Shown here in pieces: positions 1 to 10,317 of a stretch of 64,000 bases of DNA. The position numbers and the translations under genes are program-made. The number at the start of each line of letters is the position of its first letter. Position 1 is the first letter of the stretch. The stretch comes from Dyadobacter sp. NIV53 (lineage in GTDB: Bacteria; Bacteroidota; Bacteroidia; Cytophagales; Spirosomataceae), in the NCBI RefSeq assembly GCF_019711195.1, contig NZ_CP081299.1:434001-498000 (forward strand), given 5' to 3'. The notes below the pieces were generated by a model. It saw nothing but the letters and a program-made list of their open reading frames with translations. It had not been told where the DNA came from and made no database searches.

Positions 1-3000
1 TGATTGGTTTCAATTGCCTCGGCATATTTATGATATGAATAAGAATTTACACTATCGGCAAAAACCTCCCATAAATTCTGGCCTAACATTTTGTCCTTGT
101 GTGGACCCAACTGTTTTTCAGCCTGGCTGTTCCAGTAAGTCACAATCCACTGCCTGTCCACTGCAAAAAAAGCATCGTCTATACTTTCCAGAATGGTATT
201 TTTTTCTTCAAGTGTTTTAAGCAGTGTCAATTCGGCCACTTTCCGATCGTTGATGTCCTGAATGCTACCATAAAGCCTCCTGCAAGTTCCATTTACGAAT
301 TCGCCTTCACCAATTGCCCTTACCCATTTCAAATTGCCTTTGGCTGTTATCATCAGTAATTCCACATCCCAGGGAGTTCCGTAAAGTATACATTCGTCTA
401 CTTTTTGTGTAATCAAATCCCTGTGTTTTCCTTCAGGATAAAAGCTTATTCCGGTTTCGATATCAGCCGAATATGATGCATCGACCTCATGTATATTCTG
501 TGTTATTTCGGACCAGTATGAAGTCTCCTTCACCAAATCAATTTCCCAGCTACCCAGACGGGCCATAAGATTGGCTTTGTTCAGGAGTTCTTCCAGTTCC
601 TTTTTTCTGTAATATCCCTTGCAACCGCAAAAATTAATCCCTGCTCAGGAGATGGCGATGCCGTCCACGCAAATCTCTTAATCCTGCCCGATTTGGTATA
701 ATACCGATTTTCTATATAATACGTTGCCTCGCTTTTTCCCACATCATTCAGTGCTGTTCCTATCTGGAGTCTATCGTCGGCGTGGACAAAATCTACAATC
801 GGAGTAGATAGTATTTCCTCTTCACTGTATCCCAGCATCTGGCACATAGCAGGATTGATCTTTTTAAAATAACCATCAACCCCCACACTACATATAATAT
901 CAGGAGCAAAACGGAAGATCTGGTTCAGGTCATCTTCAAGCTGCTTCCTTTTGATTTCCGCACCGGTATGAATACTCAGACTTTCAAATAAACCTGATAA
1001 TTTATCCGGGACTGGCTGGTAAGTTACCTGCCCCAAAACAATGGCCCCAATTACCTCTTCATTATAAACGACCGGGATACCATACGCAGTTTTTAGGCCA
1101 GCTCTTTCGGCAGCTTTGGCCCGTGGAAATTCAAAGCCCGTATCAGCATTCCAGTATTGTATCTTTTTTGTTTTCCAGGCCGATCCTGGCAGCCCCTCAC
1201 CTTTACTAAAACTATTTATCTGATGGCTATGTCTGTAAAAATCTTCTGTTATACCCGTTTCAGAAAACGAAGCAACCAGGTTCATCTTTTTTCCGTCAGT
1301 ACTGATCAGCCAGGCTTCGGCCATGCTGAATTGCCCAAAGACAACAAGCTTTTCAAGCATTTTCTGTAAAGCCGGATTAAGTGCTATCGGCTCATTGAAT
1401 AATCTGCTGATTTCAACCAAAAGCAATTTTTCAAGCTCTTCATTTTTTCGCTGGGTTACATCACGTTCAACGGATATAAAATGGTTGATATGGCCGTTGT
1501 CGTCAGCCACCGGACTGATAGCCATATTGACCCAGAATTCTTCACGGTTCTTTTTATAATTAATAATTGTGATCTCACAGGATTCCAGATTGTTGAGACA
1601 TTCAGCTAGTTTGTCGAGTTCCTTTCTATCTGTTTTTCTGGCCTTGCAAAATCCTTGGAGTTTTGCCAATTACTTCCTCTGCTGCATAACCGGTCATGAG
1701 GGTAAAAGCCCTGTTCACATATATTATTTTCGGTCCGGGTTCATTCAATGGAAATGCTTCAGTGATCATCACCGCATCAGTAGTATTGGTAATAACCGAT
1801 TCCAATAATTTGAGCCTGTATTCTTCTTCCTTTCTCTTCGAAATATCCTGCATGGAGCCCACCATCCTGATCGCTTTTCCATGATTATCACGAATGATAA
1901 ACCCTTTATCCGTTACATAAGCGTAACTCTGATCCATTTTCTGGTATCTGTACTCGCTCGTCCATTTTGTTTCCTTGCTATCAAGTGCCTCATAAACCGA
2001 ATTGACTACCCGTTCAATATCACTCGGATGAACATGGTCGGTCCATGAACTGATATCATTTTTAAGCTCGTTCAGATCATAACCGAAAATGTTATTAAAA
2101 CCTTCACCCCAATAAATAATTTCTGTTATCAGGTTCCAGTCCCAAATTGCATCAGAGGTAGCTTTGGTAAGATAGTTGTAGCGCAGGTTGCTTTCCTCTA
2201 ATGACAGCGCCAGTAATTTTTGCGATGTAATATCCTGTAATGTGCCTTCAAATTTTAGCAAATTGCCCCATTTGTCCCTTACCCTTTTACCTGTCTGGGT
2301 TACCCACTTAATACTGCCATCTGCCAGAATTATTCTGTGCTCTATATCAAAATCCTTTTCACCATTCAAATACTGGTCTCTTTTGACAGTAAATGTCTCC
2401 CTGTCCTCCGGATGAATCATTTCAATAACATTGTCAAAATTGATCTGAAATGAATCTTTGGACACTTCCCAGATATTATACATTTCATCCGACCAGTATA
2501 GTCCATCTCCATCCCAGTTACGCTGCCAGGAACCCAGTTTAGCTATTTTTTGGGCATTGATCAGCCTGGCTTCATTCTCCTTCACTTTTTTCAGCGCATC
2601 TTCACGCACGGTGACATCATTGGAAACCACGATCAGGCAATCCTTTCCCAGATAGGAATAAAAACTTCTTGAAATTTCTACTTTTATCTGTGTACCGTTT
2701 TTCCTTCTGTGTGTGATAATTTCAGTATGATCCGAACTCCTGACTCCATTGCTCTCTGGTTTTGTCCATTTGCTTTCTAATCCCAGATCACCGACGGTCA
2801 TATTCATGAATTCGTCCCGGCTGAATCCATATTGAGCAATTGCTGCTTCATTCACTTCTAAAATATACCGGCTTTCAAGATCATAGATCCATTTTGGCAG
2901 CGGGCTTTCATAAAACAGCAAACGGTATTTCTCCTCTGAACTTGCAATCCGTTTTTGTGCCTGTGCCACATCCGTGACATCACTTATACCCACAAAAACA

Positions 3001-4451
3001 CCGTTTATTTCGTTTAGGTCATTCCATGAAGGCTTGTAATTAACAGAAAATATATGCTCATTTTGGCGGAAATCAGGTAAAATAACTTCCGCTGTTTCAG
3101 ATTGCCCGGTCAAAACCCTGTCGTAAATGGCTTGTACAACTTCTCTTCTTCCGGGCCGGGCAAAATCAAGAATAAAATCTCCTTTCCATATATCCTGTCC
3201 GAAATATTCTTTAAAAAACAGAACAAACTGCTGGTTCAGTGAAACAATCTGAAGGTCTTTATTCAGTAACATAAACCGCTCTTCGGTGTAATTAACCAGC
3301 AGGTTCATCTCAAATTCAGCATTCATTCTTTCTGTGGCGTCCCTTGCCACGCAGTAAATAAGCTTTTCCTTTTTATCCCAGCGTGCCGACCAGACAATAG
3401 GAACCAGACTGCCATCCTTGCGGATATATTTATTCTGAAAATTGGTCATTTCCAGTCCGGTTTTTATAGCAGCGTTGGTGTAAATAGTTATATTCAGATC
3501 ATCCGGATAAACGAAGTCCAAATGTGACCGGCCAATTAGTTCAGCTGGTGAATAACCCCATATTCTTTCCGCAGCTGCGCTCACTTTTACAAATTTGCCG
3601 GCATCGTCGATGGTACAGATTACATCCAGCGAAGAATCCATGATCTTGCTAAGCTCCTCCTTAGATCGTTGTAATTCGAGCGAAATATCTACTTCTACTG
3701 TAATATCCTTGGAAAAGCACGCAGCTCCAAACAATTTGCCATCACGATTGTAGATAGGGTTTAGCGTTACCAAACCATACTCGATCCGGTTTTTAATTGG
3801 ATTATATACTTTTTCCCTGACAGAAAATTTTTCATCATTAAAAACCCGGCCATAGTATTTTTTCCATTTTTCATTAAGCTCATGCCCCAGTTCATCGCAA
3901 AGCACAAAATCACCTTCCGCAATATCTTTTCCCGTTGCAATTTTCATCATTTGTAGATACGCGTGGTTTGCAGTAATAATTCGCATATCCATATCAACGG
4001 ACCAGACAAGGTCCCGGGTTGCATCAATGAGGTTCTTGCCCAGATCTTCGGGTTCCATTTCGGCCTCATTCATAAAATGCATGATAGCAATGATTTTACC
4101 TCCAAGATCCAGAACCGGAACATTTTCCAAAACCATAGAACCGGTGTTCGGGTTCAGGAAGTTTTTAAGAAAACGTCTCTGCAATACCATTTTACAAGGC
4201 TGTGCAGTTTTTAATGTTGCAGTGAGTAACTCTGATAAATCCAATAAAATGTCTGGCTCATTAGCCGTAACACAAGTATTATAAAAATCAAAAATGCTTC
4301 TGCCAGTCCATAAAGATTCTTCACAACCTGACAAACGAAGGAAGGCATTGTTTGCCTGGGAAATAGTAAATTCCGGACTGTTTGGTAATAAAAGCAAACA
4401 GGGCGTGGGAATCGCTCTAAAAATGTTAATATGGTAATTGCTGTCTATCAT
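1..4451 (-). CDS. Multi-PAS/GAF sensor protein (probable sensor kinase), 3' end outside window, two frameshifts
   Basis: A very long sensory protein read leftwards and still open at base 1. It contains at least ten consecutive PAS/PAC units, recognisable by recurring endings such as RDVTQRK, ARDITEK and MQDISKRK. A GAF domain lies near residues 1020-1170 and includes the stretch EGLPGSAWKTKKIQYW. No transmembrane segment is visible, so it is probably cytoplasmic. Arrays of this kind usually end in a histidine kinase (HisKA/HATPase), but that part is not in the window, so kinase activity is inferred. ATG at 4451 is preferred over the in-frame TTG at 4463. The frame breaks twice: an extra base in the T5 run at 1633-1637 and a missing base in the T6 run at 601-606 (A runs on the coding strand). 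The two cancel, and the PAS sequence continues smoothly across both after correction. It is divergent from the BON gene and the injection-system locus; a regulatory link to them is unproven. Confidence 0.85.
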
Positions 4452-4913
4452 AACGATAACCAAACCCAGCAGGCATAATAAAAAGTTGGACGCGTTTAAT
4501 TTTGCAGAGACTTACAACGTATTAATTCTATTAAACTTATAGTATTTATTGCCCAAATCTATGGGTTTTTATTGTCATTTTTGTTATTAATCGTATTTAT
4601 TCTTCGGAATATTGATTAAACGTTTAGCGTAATAGAGTTGCATTTTAAATTACCTGTTTGGTTATTTCCGTATACAGAAATCTCCCGGAAATTAGTAACT
4701 CTTAATCCGTATACGTGATACTTAAATGAACCGGTTCACGCTTTCGCCTGAATGTGAATATTTTAAGATGAAAAGGACAAATTTTTATATAAAGTGGGCA
4801 TACCTGTCTATTCGTAAAATTTAATACTGTAATTACACAGGTATAAAAGCTTGAAAAAAACATTTTTTTTATTAATTTTATATGATTGAATGTAACAATT
4901 TTTAACGAGCGTT
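4452..4913. other. Intergenic region between divergent sensor and BON genes
   Basis: AT-rich, with no open frame that looks coding on either strand. It must hold the promoters of the leftward sensor gene and the rightward BON gene. Apart from the promoter-like element listed separately I see no clear operator or RNA structure. Confidence 0.5.
4851..4880 (+). promoter_or_regulatory. Candidate Bacteroidota-type promoter of the BON gene
   Basis: TTG at 4851-4853 is followed after 19 nt by TAATTTTA at 4873-4880. This fits the Bacteroidota -33 TTG / -7 TAnnTTTG pattern with one mismatch at the last base. It would place the transcript start about 25-30 nt before the ATG at 4914. The region is AT-rich, so a chance match is possible. 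Confidence 0.3.
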
Positions 4914-5192
4914 ATGATAGCAAAAAGTAGATTTCAACAGTCAGGCGATTGCAATTATGAATCTCTGACAACCGACAGGGACCTTGAACTGAAAGTGCAG
5001 AATGCCATTCATAGAAATGCTATGATTGACAGCGAAAAGATCAGGATCTGGGTTTCAGGAAGACGTGTATATCTGGAAGGAAAGGTAAGGTCTGAAAGCG
5101 AAAGATATCTGGCACAGGAATGCATATCAGATATTTTCGGTATCAGAAACATTATCAATTACATTACTTTTTCCAGAAGTTATAGCTATTGA
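4914..5192 (+). CDS. Small BON-domain protein
   Basis: A 92-residue protein whose residues 22-86 form a single BON domain. It shows the alternating pattern, the central G-x-V-Y-L-E-G-x-V strand-turn (RRVYLEGKVRSESER) and the closing helix/strand (IFGIRNIINYI). BON domains bind phospholipid or serve as small interaction modules in envelope stress proteins such as OsmY. There is no signal peptide or membrane segment, so here it would be cytoplasmic or membrane-peripheral. It stands alone, with a candidate promoter just upstream and a long perfect hairpin about 125 bp downstream. The domain call is firm; the cellular role is unknown. Confidence 0.8.
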   Translation: MIAKSRFQQSGDCNYESLTTDRDLELKVQNAIHRNAMIDSEKIRIWVSGRRVYLEGKVRSESERYLAQECISDIFGIRNIINYITFSRSYSY

Positions 5193-5318
5193 CCTAAAAA
5201 TCAATAGTTTGAGTGAGAGAGCGCAGTATTTTACTGCAACCATGAAGATTAAAATTGTTTCTGCCCCTGCTTGTGAGTTTTGGAATAAAGCTCGGAATTG
5301 TAATTTAATATCATTGTC

Positions 5319-5377
5319 AACGGAATTGAACATATATTAATTCTTATAACCCTTAGGAGTATATGTTCAATTCCGTT
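5319..5377. repeat. Perfect 18-bp inverted repeat (hairpin)
   Basis: The arms are AACGGAATTGAACATATA at 5319-5336 and its exact reverse complement at 5360-5377, separated by 23 nt. There is no T tract behind it, so it is not a textbook terminator. It could be a transcription stop for the BON gene, a protein-binding site, or a remnant of a small mobile element. The pairing is read directly from the sequence; the function is not known. Confidence 0.7.
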
Positions 5378-5457
5378 AGCCTTACCTGATCCCACTACCT
5401 TATTAATCTCACCCTGATATAGGAATTCTAAAAGCGATACAAAATAAGAAATCCCGG

Positions 5458-5494
5458 AGCCCGTTTGAATCTCTTCAATGGATTTGAACGGGCT
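5458..5494 (+). terminator. Terminator-like hairpin
   Basis: A 14-bp stem with two G-T pairs runs from AGCCCGTTTGAATC (5458-5471) to GATTTGAACGGGCT (5481-5494), with a 9-nt loop and a short T-containing tail. It lies between the BON gene and the injection-system locus and could separate the two transcripts. The tail is weak, so termination is inferred. Confidence 0.45.
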
Positions 5495-5779
5495 TTACCG
5501 TTAGCTAATAGGAATCCGTAAAAACACGTGTTTTTAAAATCAGGTAATTTTACGCTAAAATAGAATGCAGTCTACAAATATATTTGTAATGTCATAAAGT
5601 AATTACAACCACTCCTTTTAGAAGTAAATAATAAGAATAACCCCAAACAGCTATTGCCAATAAAAGCAACGGTCGCCTGAAAAATTTTTATTACGTTTAT
5701 ACTATAACGTTATATACATAACGAGTGTGCGTTTTTGTGCCAGTATATATTAATTCCGGCTTTATAAATTCGTGAAATT

Positions 5780-6364
5780 ATGTCTGTTGTTCAGTCCCTT
5801 TTTGCAAAGACACTTGATTTATTGACCAAAGAAGCCAATTTATATATTTCGGGGACTAATAATCGCCCGATTGACCTGGGAAATGTAGCCATGCTCAACG
5901 ATGGCAACAGTTTTTCGACATTTCCGAATGGCGTTATACTTTCCCTGGTAAATGTGGAAGAAGATAAAATGCTTAAAAATCCGGAAAATTTCGTTCGCCG
6001 CAACAATCAGATTTTTTATAAAAACCCGGTTCAGCATTTCAATCTGACACTCCTGTTTGCCGCTTATAATCAGGAAAATACGCCGGATAACTACAAATCT
6101 GCACTATTTAACCTGGAAGCAGTAATCCGGTTTTTTCAGCAGAAATCAGTGTTTTCAGCGGAAAATACGACCGGGCTTGACGCGGGAATTGATAAAGTGA
6201 TCTTAGATCTGGTGAGTTTAAATATCGAACAAACACATCAGTTGTGGTCGTCGCTGGGTGGGCACTATTTGCCTTCTGTTGTGTTCCGGATGCGGCTGAT
6301 CTCCATAGAGGAAGTTCAGGAAACCCTTGGAACGGTGATAAAAGAGATTCAATTATACGATTAA
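5780..6364 (+). CDS. eCIS tail-terminator/cap protein, DUF4255 (Pvc16/Afp16-like)
   Basis: A 194-residue protein matching the DUF4255 (Pvc16 N-terminal) family found as first or last structural gene in eCIS loci. Members of the Afp16 group cap the distal end of the tube and sheath and fix particle length. Family-like features include the N-terminal helix followed by an NVxML-type strand near residue 38, the central FNLTLLFAAYNQEN stretch near 90, and a C-terminal SIEEVQETLGTVIKEIQ helix. It is the first gene of a rightward run with short gaps that continues to the AAA+ ATPase at 36.4 kb. The family call is confident; the cap role is taken from homologous systems. Confidence 0.88.
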   Translation: MSVVQSLFAKTLDLLTKEANLYISGTNNRPIDLGNVAMLNDGNSFSTFPNGVILSLVNVEEDKMLKNPENFVRRNNQIFYKNPVQHFNLTLLFAAYNQENTPDNYKSALFNLEAVIRFFQQKSVFSAENTTGLDAGIDKVILDLVSLNIEQTHQLWSSLGGHYLPSVVFRMRLISIEEVQETLGTVIKEIQLYD

Positions 6365-6376
6365 AAACATATAAAT

Positions 6377-6987
6377 GTGCTCACTATAACCAAATACCGC
6401 ATTTTATTCAGCATTCAGGTGGCACTGGAAAAACCAACAGCCGTCTCTGCGGATAAGATGCTGCTGGGCGAAAGTTTTACGATAAGGGCCCCGATTGCAA
6501 CGCAGGTTTTGCTGACAGGGCAACGGATTGCGCACAGAGTAATGGGTAACAGGTGGACGGTGTTTTTGGAAGTACAGCCCGGGGATGATACAGAAATACC
6601 CAAACGATTTGTCAAAAATGAACCAAAAATAAAATTACCGGACCCGACATTACTACGTTTTTTTCTGGAACCGGTTAATGTTAATATTCTGAATGAAACG
6701 AACCTGAAAACTATAATCCCTTTAAATGGTGAGGTATTTTATTTCAGTAATAAATCGGGCAAAAAGTTAGGTTCCCGCCTGTTTTTAAACCAGAACGATG
6801 TAAATGGAATCGGTAATACTGACAGAAAAACCAAAGCGGAAATTGGACTGGGTAATTCAGAAAACCCTTTTGGTGTGATTGATATTTGGCATGATCCGGC
6901 TACGGTACCAGCAGACTTTCAACTGTTTGACCCTGCTTTTATCAGTAATGAAGATCTTTTTTTGAGTTATTTTTCAAGAAAGCGTAA
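6377..6987 (+). CDS. Conserved-position unknown eCIS protein (frameshift near the end)
   Basis: I do not recognise a domain. The GTG at 6377 opens a soluble protein of about 200 residues placed between the cap gene and the sheath gene. As written, the frame runs to 7141 and overlaps the sheath gene by 131 bp out of frame, with a C-terminus that reads like a shadow of the sheath. Adding one T to the T7 run at 6957-6963 gives a natural ending (FFELFFKKA) and a stop at 6985-6987, 23 bp before the sheath ATG. The product is then 203 residues. The same kind of homopolymer error is seen in five other genes here. Its position suggests a role in cap or sheath assembly, by inference only. Confidence 0.6.
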
Positions 6988-7010
6988 TATACTTAAAACG
7001 GAATACAACC

Positions 7011-9035
7011 ATGAATTACAGAACCCCCGGCGTGTATGTGGAAGAAATTTCCATTTTTCCGCCATCGGTAGCACAAGTAGATACTGCGATTCCCGCATTT
7101 ATTGGCTACACCGAAAAAGCACAGCTATTACAGCCTGGTGATCTGCTCAATGTTGCCCAGGAAGTAAATTCTTTTGCAGAGTTCAATCTGTATTTCGGAT
7201 TTGGCCCGCCCGTAAATTATACCAGTATAGAAATAGATGCTACCAACGGGGTTTCCAAAATCAATTCCAAAAATATGTATTACCTCTATGATAGCATGCA
7301 GCTTTTCTATGCAAATGGAGGTGGTAAATGTTTTATTATATCGGTAGGCTTATATCCAAAAGCAGTGGATAAAGCTGATTTTGATGCTGGAATTCAGGCT
7401 TTGCGAAAAAAGGATGATCCTACCATGATCGTTTTTCCGGATGCTGTGGCATTGGCCACACCCGATTTTCACGCGCTGCAGCAATCCGCATTGGTTGAAT
7501 GCGGAGATGTAAATACACGTGTGGACGTAAACCGTTTTGCTGTATTGGATTTGCAGGAAGGTGCCACGGATCTTGACTGGCAAAATGGCGTAAATGCTTT
7601 CCGTGACAGTATAGGTATTAATAATCTGAAATATGGTGCCGTATATACGCCATGGCTAAAAGCAATTCTGACCAAAACAGTTAGTTACCGGGATCTGATT
7701 GATACCAGTGTGGCAGCTTTTCCAAGTAAACTGCAAAGATCAGGATCAGGAATTAACGTTGCCATAATGGATTTGGCAAGCAGTTATTCAGCAGCAGATA
7801 AAGCCAATATCCTGGCTCAGCTTACAAGCCTGAACAATGCAGTGTCTGACGCACTTACCATCCAGTCCGACTTCAATACGGTCAAAATTTCAACCTCAGA
7901 ATTTGGCCGTTTAACGGACAGCCTGACTTCAAAGACTACGGTTGCTGCTAAGCTTCCTGATCTGGTTGCCATTTTTGATTATCTGTACACTTTTGCCGAT
8001 CTGCTGCAAAAGTATACCGTAGCAGCCAATATCAAAACAGTTGCTCTAAATACACAGGCGGCAGGAATTATTACAGGAATTCAGCCGCAATATGTAAAGC
8101 TGATCAGCCATGATAAGGGTGCTGATGCCGTGGCAGCCTTTGGCGCTTCGTTTACAAGGTTTGACGCTGCTGCCCATGCAACCAATACCCATCCCAACTG
8201 GGCCACTATTTTTGGAGCCGGGTCACCAGCTGCACTGGACACTATTTTCAACAATGCCACTGCAACAACGGATCCGATCCGGATGGCACAAATGATGGCT
8301 TCAATACCGATGCTTCGGGAAGTATTTGATTCGGTTTACGTTGGGTTGGCTACTTTAAAAACAGCCGCTGAAACGAATGAAACTACGTTACAAAAAGCGC
8401 TATTTGACGGGTTTCCAGGATTAAACAATATAGTAACTGCCCTGAAACGTTCATCTACCACAGTTCCTCCGAGTGGTGCAATGGCTGGTATTTACAGTTA
8501 TGTAGATGGCAACCGCGGCGTATGGAAAGCACCAGCGAATGTTAGCCTCAATTCGGTTAGTGCTGTAACTGTGGAAATTGACGACAAAAAACAGGAAACG
8601 CTGAATGTACATGATACAGGAAAATCTATTAATGTGATCAGGAAATTTACAGGCCGGGGTATCATAGTCTGGGGTGCACGCACGCTGGCTGGTAACGATA
8701 ACGAGTGGAGATATGTACCTGTACGCCGGTTTTATAACATGGTTGAAGAATCGGTTAAAAAGGCCTGTCTGCAATTTGTATTTGAGGCTAATGACGCCAA
8801 TACCTGGGTAAAGGTTCGTTCCATGATTGAAAATTACCTGAACACACTCTGGCGGCAGGGCGCACTGGCTGGCGCAAAGTCAGAACAGGCTTATTATGTG
8901 CGGGTTGGACTTGGCACTACCATGACGTTCCAGGATGTTCTGGAAGGTAAAATGATTGTCAGGATTGCCATGGCACCTGTTCGTCCGGCCGAATTTATCA
9001 TACTTGAGTTTTCGCAGAAACAGCAGGAATCTTAG
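7011..9035 (+). CDS. Contractile tail sheath protein
   Basis: A 674-residue sheath subunit. The N-terminus starts MNYRTPGVYVEEIS, the hallmark opening of phage-tail-like sheath proteins. The C-terminal quarter holds the conserved sheath fold: GIIVWGARTLAG, a WRYVPVRR strand, helices with an ANDANTWVKVRSMIENYL pattern, and the final strand IAPVRPAEF-like (VRPAEFIILEF). The middle of about 350 residues is a variable surface domain, making it larger than the roughly 350-450-residue sheaths of PVC/Afp. Only one sheath gene is present, whereas Afp and PVC have two or three. It assembles around the tube and contracts to drive the spike. The next gene, the tube, starts 137 bp later. Confidence 0.95.
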   Translation: MNYRTPGVYVEEISIFPPSVAQVDTAIPAFIGYTEKAQLLQPGDLLNVAQEVNSFAEFNLYFGFGPPVNYTSIEIDATNGVSKINSKNMYYLYDSMQLFYANGGGKCFIISVGLYPKAVDKADFDAGIQALRKKDDPTMIVFPDAVALATPDFHALQQSALVECGDVNTRVDVNRFAVLDLQEGATDLDWQNGVNAFRDSIGINNLKYGAVYTPWLKAILTKTVSYRDLIDTSVAAFPSKLQRSGSGINVAIMDLASSYSAADKANILAQLTSLNNAVSDALTIQSDFNTVKISTSEFGRLTDSLTSKTTVAAKLPDLVAIFDYLYTFADLLQKYTVAANIKTVALNTQAAGIITGIQPQYVKLISHDKGADAVAAFGASFTRFDAAAHATNTHPNWATIFGAGSPAALDTIFNNATATTDPIRMAQMMASIPMLREVFDSVYVGLATLKTAAETNETTLQKALFDGFPGLNNIVTALKRSSTTVPPSGAMAGIYSYVDGNRGVWKAPANVSLNSVSAVTVEIDDKKQETLNVHDTGKSINVIRKFTGRGIIVWGARTLAGNDNEWRYVPVRRFYNMVEESVKKACLQFVFEANDANTWVKVRSMIENYLNTLWRQGALAGAKSEQAYYVRVGLGTTMTFQDVLEGKMIVRIAMAPVRPAEFIILEFSQKQQES

Positions 9036-9172
9036 ACGTGTAGAGTTCAAAGTTTAATGTACTTAGGCTTCGCATGATGCACAGTTCATGGTATAGTTGC
9101 CCGGGTACCTGATCATATTGGAGCCGAAAGTTTTCATTTTATGCAACAACCAATTAATTATAACAATCAATC

Positions 9173-9604
9173 ATGGCAGAATATCCACTTCCCAAGTTTC
9201 ATTTTCGTGTAGAATGGGGCGGGGCGAAAATAGGCTTTACCGAAGTAAGCGGACTGGAAGTTAGTACCGATGTAATCGAATATCGGGATGGTTTCAGTCC
9301 GGTTTACAGTAAGATAAAAATGCCGGGAATGCAAAAATACGGCAATATCACAATGAAACGAGGCACATTTGCTGGTGATAATAGTTTTTACGACTGGTGG
9401 AATTCAGTTAGCCTGAACACCATTGACCGCCGTCCGCTCACCATTTCACTGCTGAATGAAAAACACGATCCTGTCGTAGTCTGGAAAGTACAGAATGCAT
9501 TTCCTGTGAAAGTGACTTCTACTGACCTGAAAGCAGACGGGAATGAAGTAGCTATTGAAACACTTGAAGTCGCACACGAAGGACTAACGATCCAGAACGA
9601 GTAA
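9173..9604 (+). CDS. Inner tube protein (gp19/Hcp-like, Afp1-like)
   Basis: A 143-residue phage-tail tube protein of the gp19 family. Typical features are FHFRVEWGG near residue 10, the GFTEVSGLEVSTDVIEYRDG motif (20-40), MKRGTFAGDN (near 61) and a C-terminal VAIETLEVAHEG strand. These subunits stack as hexameric rings to form the tube through which cargo passes. It is the smaller and more canonical of two adjacent tube genes and is probably the main tube subunit. Spacing to the second tube gene is 33 bp, so they are likely co-transcribed. Confidence 0.93.
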   Translation: MAEYPLPKFHFRVEWGGAKIGFTEVSGLEVSTDVIEYRDGFSPVYSKIKMPGMQKYGNITMKRGTFAGDNSFYDWWNSVSLNTIDRRPLTISLLNEKHDPVVVWKVQNAFPVKVTSTDLKADGNEVAIETLEVAHEGLTIQNE

Positions 9605-9637
9605 CGCCTTTTTTCAAACTTTAAATCCGGTTGTATC

Positions 9638-10141
9638 ATGTTCGATTACCCTGCGGTTGGTTTTCATTTTATGGTGGCTTTTGAATTATTTCCCCAAACC
9701 CCGAATGACTTTCGTTTTCAGGAAGTATCCGGACTGGATGTATCAATTGAGATGGAATCGGTGAAAGAAGGCGGACAAAACCGTTACACACACCAGTTGC
9801 CGGTTCGTACCAGTTATACTGATATTACACTTAAACGGGGCATGTTCTTTGGTTCCGGCATTACTTTCTGGTGCAAACAGGCCATCGAAGATTTTATCTT
9901 TCAGCCAACCAACATACTGATCTCATTGCTGAACGCCGATCATATTCCACTTCAGTCGTGGTATATTGTCAATGCTGTTCCAAAACGCTGGCAGGTTTCG
10001 AACTTTAATGCAGAGGAAAATTCGGTTGTGATAGAATCTCTTACGCTTTCATACAGCTACTTTAATTATATCGGTATTGAAAGTATCATCGGTGCAGGAC
10101 TTTCGGCGGCAGGTTCAATAAGCGGATCCATTAGTTTTTAG
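9638..10141 (+). CDS. Second tube protein / tube initiator (Afp5-like)
   Basis: A 167-residue paralogue of the preceding tube protein. It shows the same order of motifs: FRFQEVSGLDVSIEMES, LKRGMFFGSG and a C-terminal VVIESLTLSYSY strand. It also has a Gly/Ser/Ile-rich tail (IIGAGLSAAGS) that the main tube protein lacks. In eCIS loci a second gp19 copy next to the LysM-type gene usually forms the first ring on the spike/baseplate. That role is inferred from position and similarity. Confidence 0.88.
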   Translation: MFDYPAVGFHFMVAFELFPQTPNDFRFQEVSGLDVSIEMESVKEGGQNRYTHQLPVRTSYTDITLKRGMFFGSGITFWCKQAIEDFIFQPTNILISLLNADHIPLQSWYIVNAVPKRWQVSNFNAEENSVVIESLTLSYSYFNYIGIESIIGAGLSAAGSISGSISF

Positions 10142-10146
10142 TAAAA

Positions 10147-10317
10147 ATGCTGGAAATAAGAGAGTTACATATCAAAGCGGTGGTCCGTTCTGAAAGCACC
10201 AAACCGGTGATCCAACAGAAAACGGCCAATATAGACGTAGCAAAGCTTAAGCAGGAAGTGATTGCAACGTGCACTGAACGGGTTTTACAGAAAATCAAAC
10301 AAAAATCTGAACGCTGA
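10147..10317 (+). CDS. DUF5908-type small eCIS protein
   Basis: A 56-residue gene found by translating the gap between the tube and LysM genes. It begins MLEIRELHIKAVV and ends in a charged helix (VLQKIKQKSER). The N-terminal EIRELxIxAxV pattern and the short C-terminal helix match DUF5908, a family of about 55-60-residue proteins found almost only in eCIS loci at this position. Its stop codon shares a base with the next ATG (TGATG at 10315-10319), indicating translational coupling to the LysM-type gene. The molecular role is unknown; a chaperone or small baseplate part is plausible. Confidence 0.8.
   Translation: MLEIRELHIKAVVRSESTKPVIQQKTANIDVAKLKQEVIATCTERVLQKIKQKSER

Larger units (their letters stand above)
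5193..5779. other. Intergenic region upstream of the injection-system locus
   Basis: About 590 bp without a credible gene. It contains two hairpins (listed separately) that may end transcription from the BON gene. The AT-rich leader of the injection-system locus includes a 10-bp palindrome ATAACGTTAT at 5704-5713. The promoter of the locus must lie in the last 250 bp, but I could not fix -33/-7 boxes with confidence. Confidence 0.5.

Noticed and set aside
581..1669. Separate 362-residue PAS/GAF gene
   Set aside because: Its start lies inside a PAS domain and it joins the flanking frames after two single-base corrections; it is part of the long sensor.
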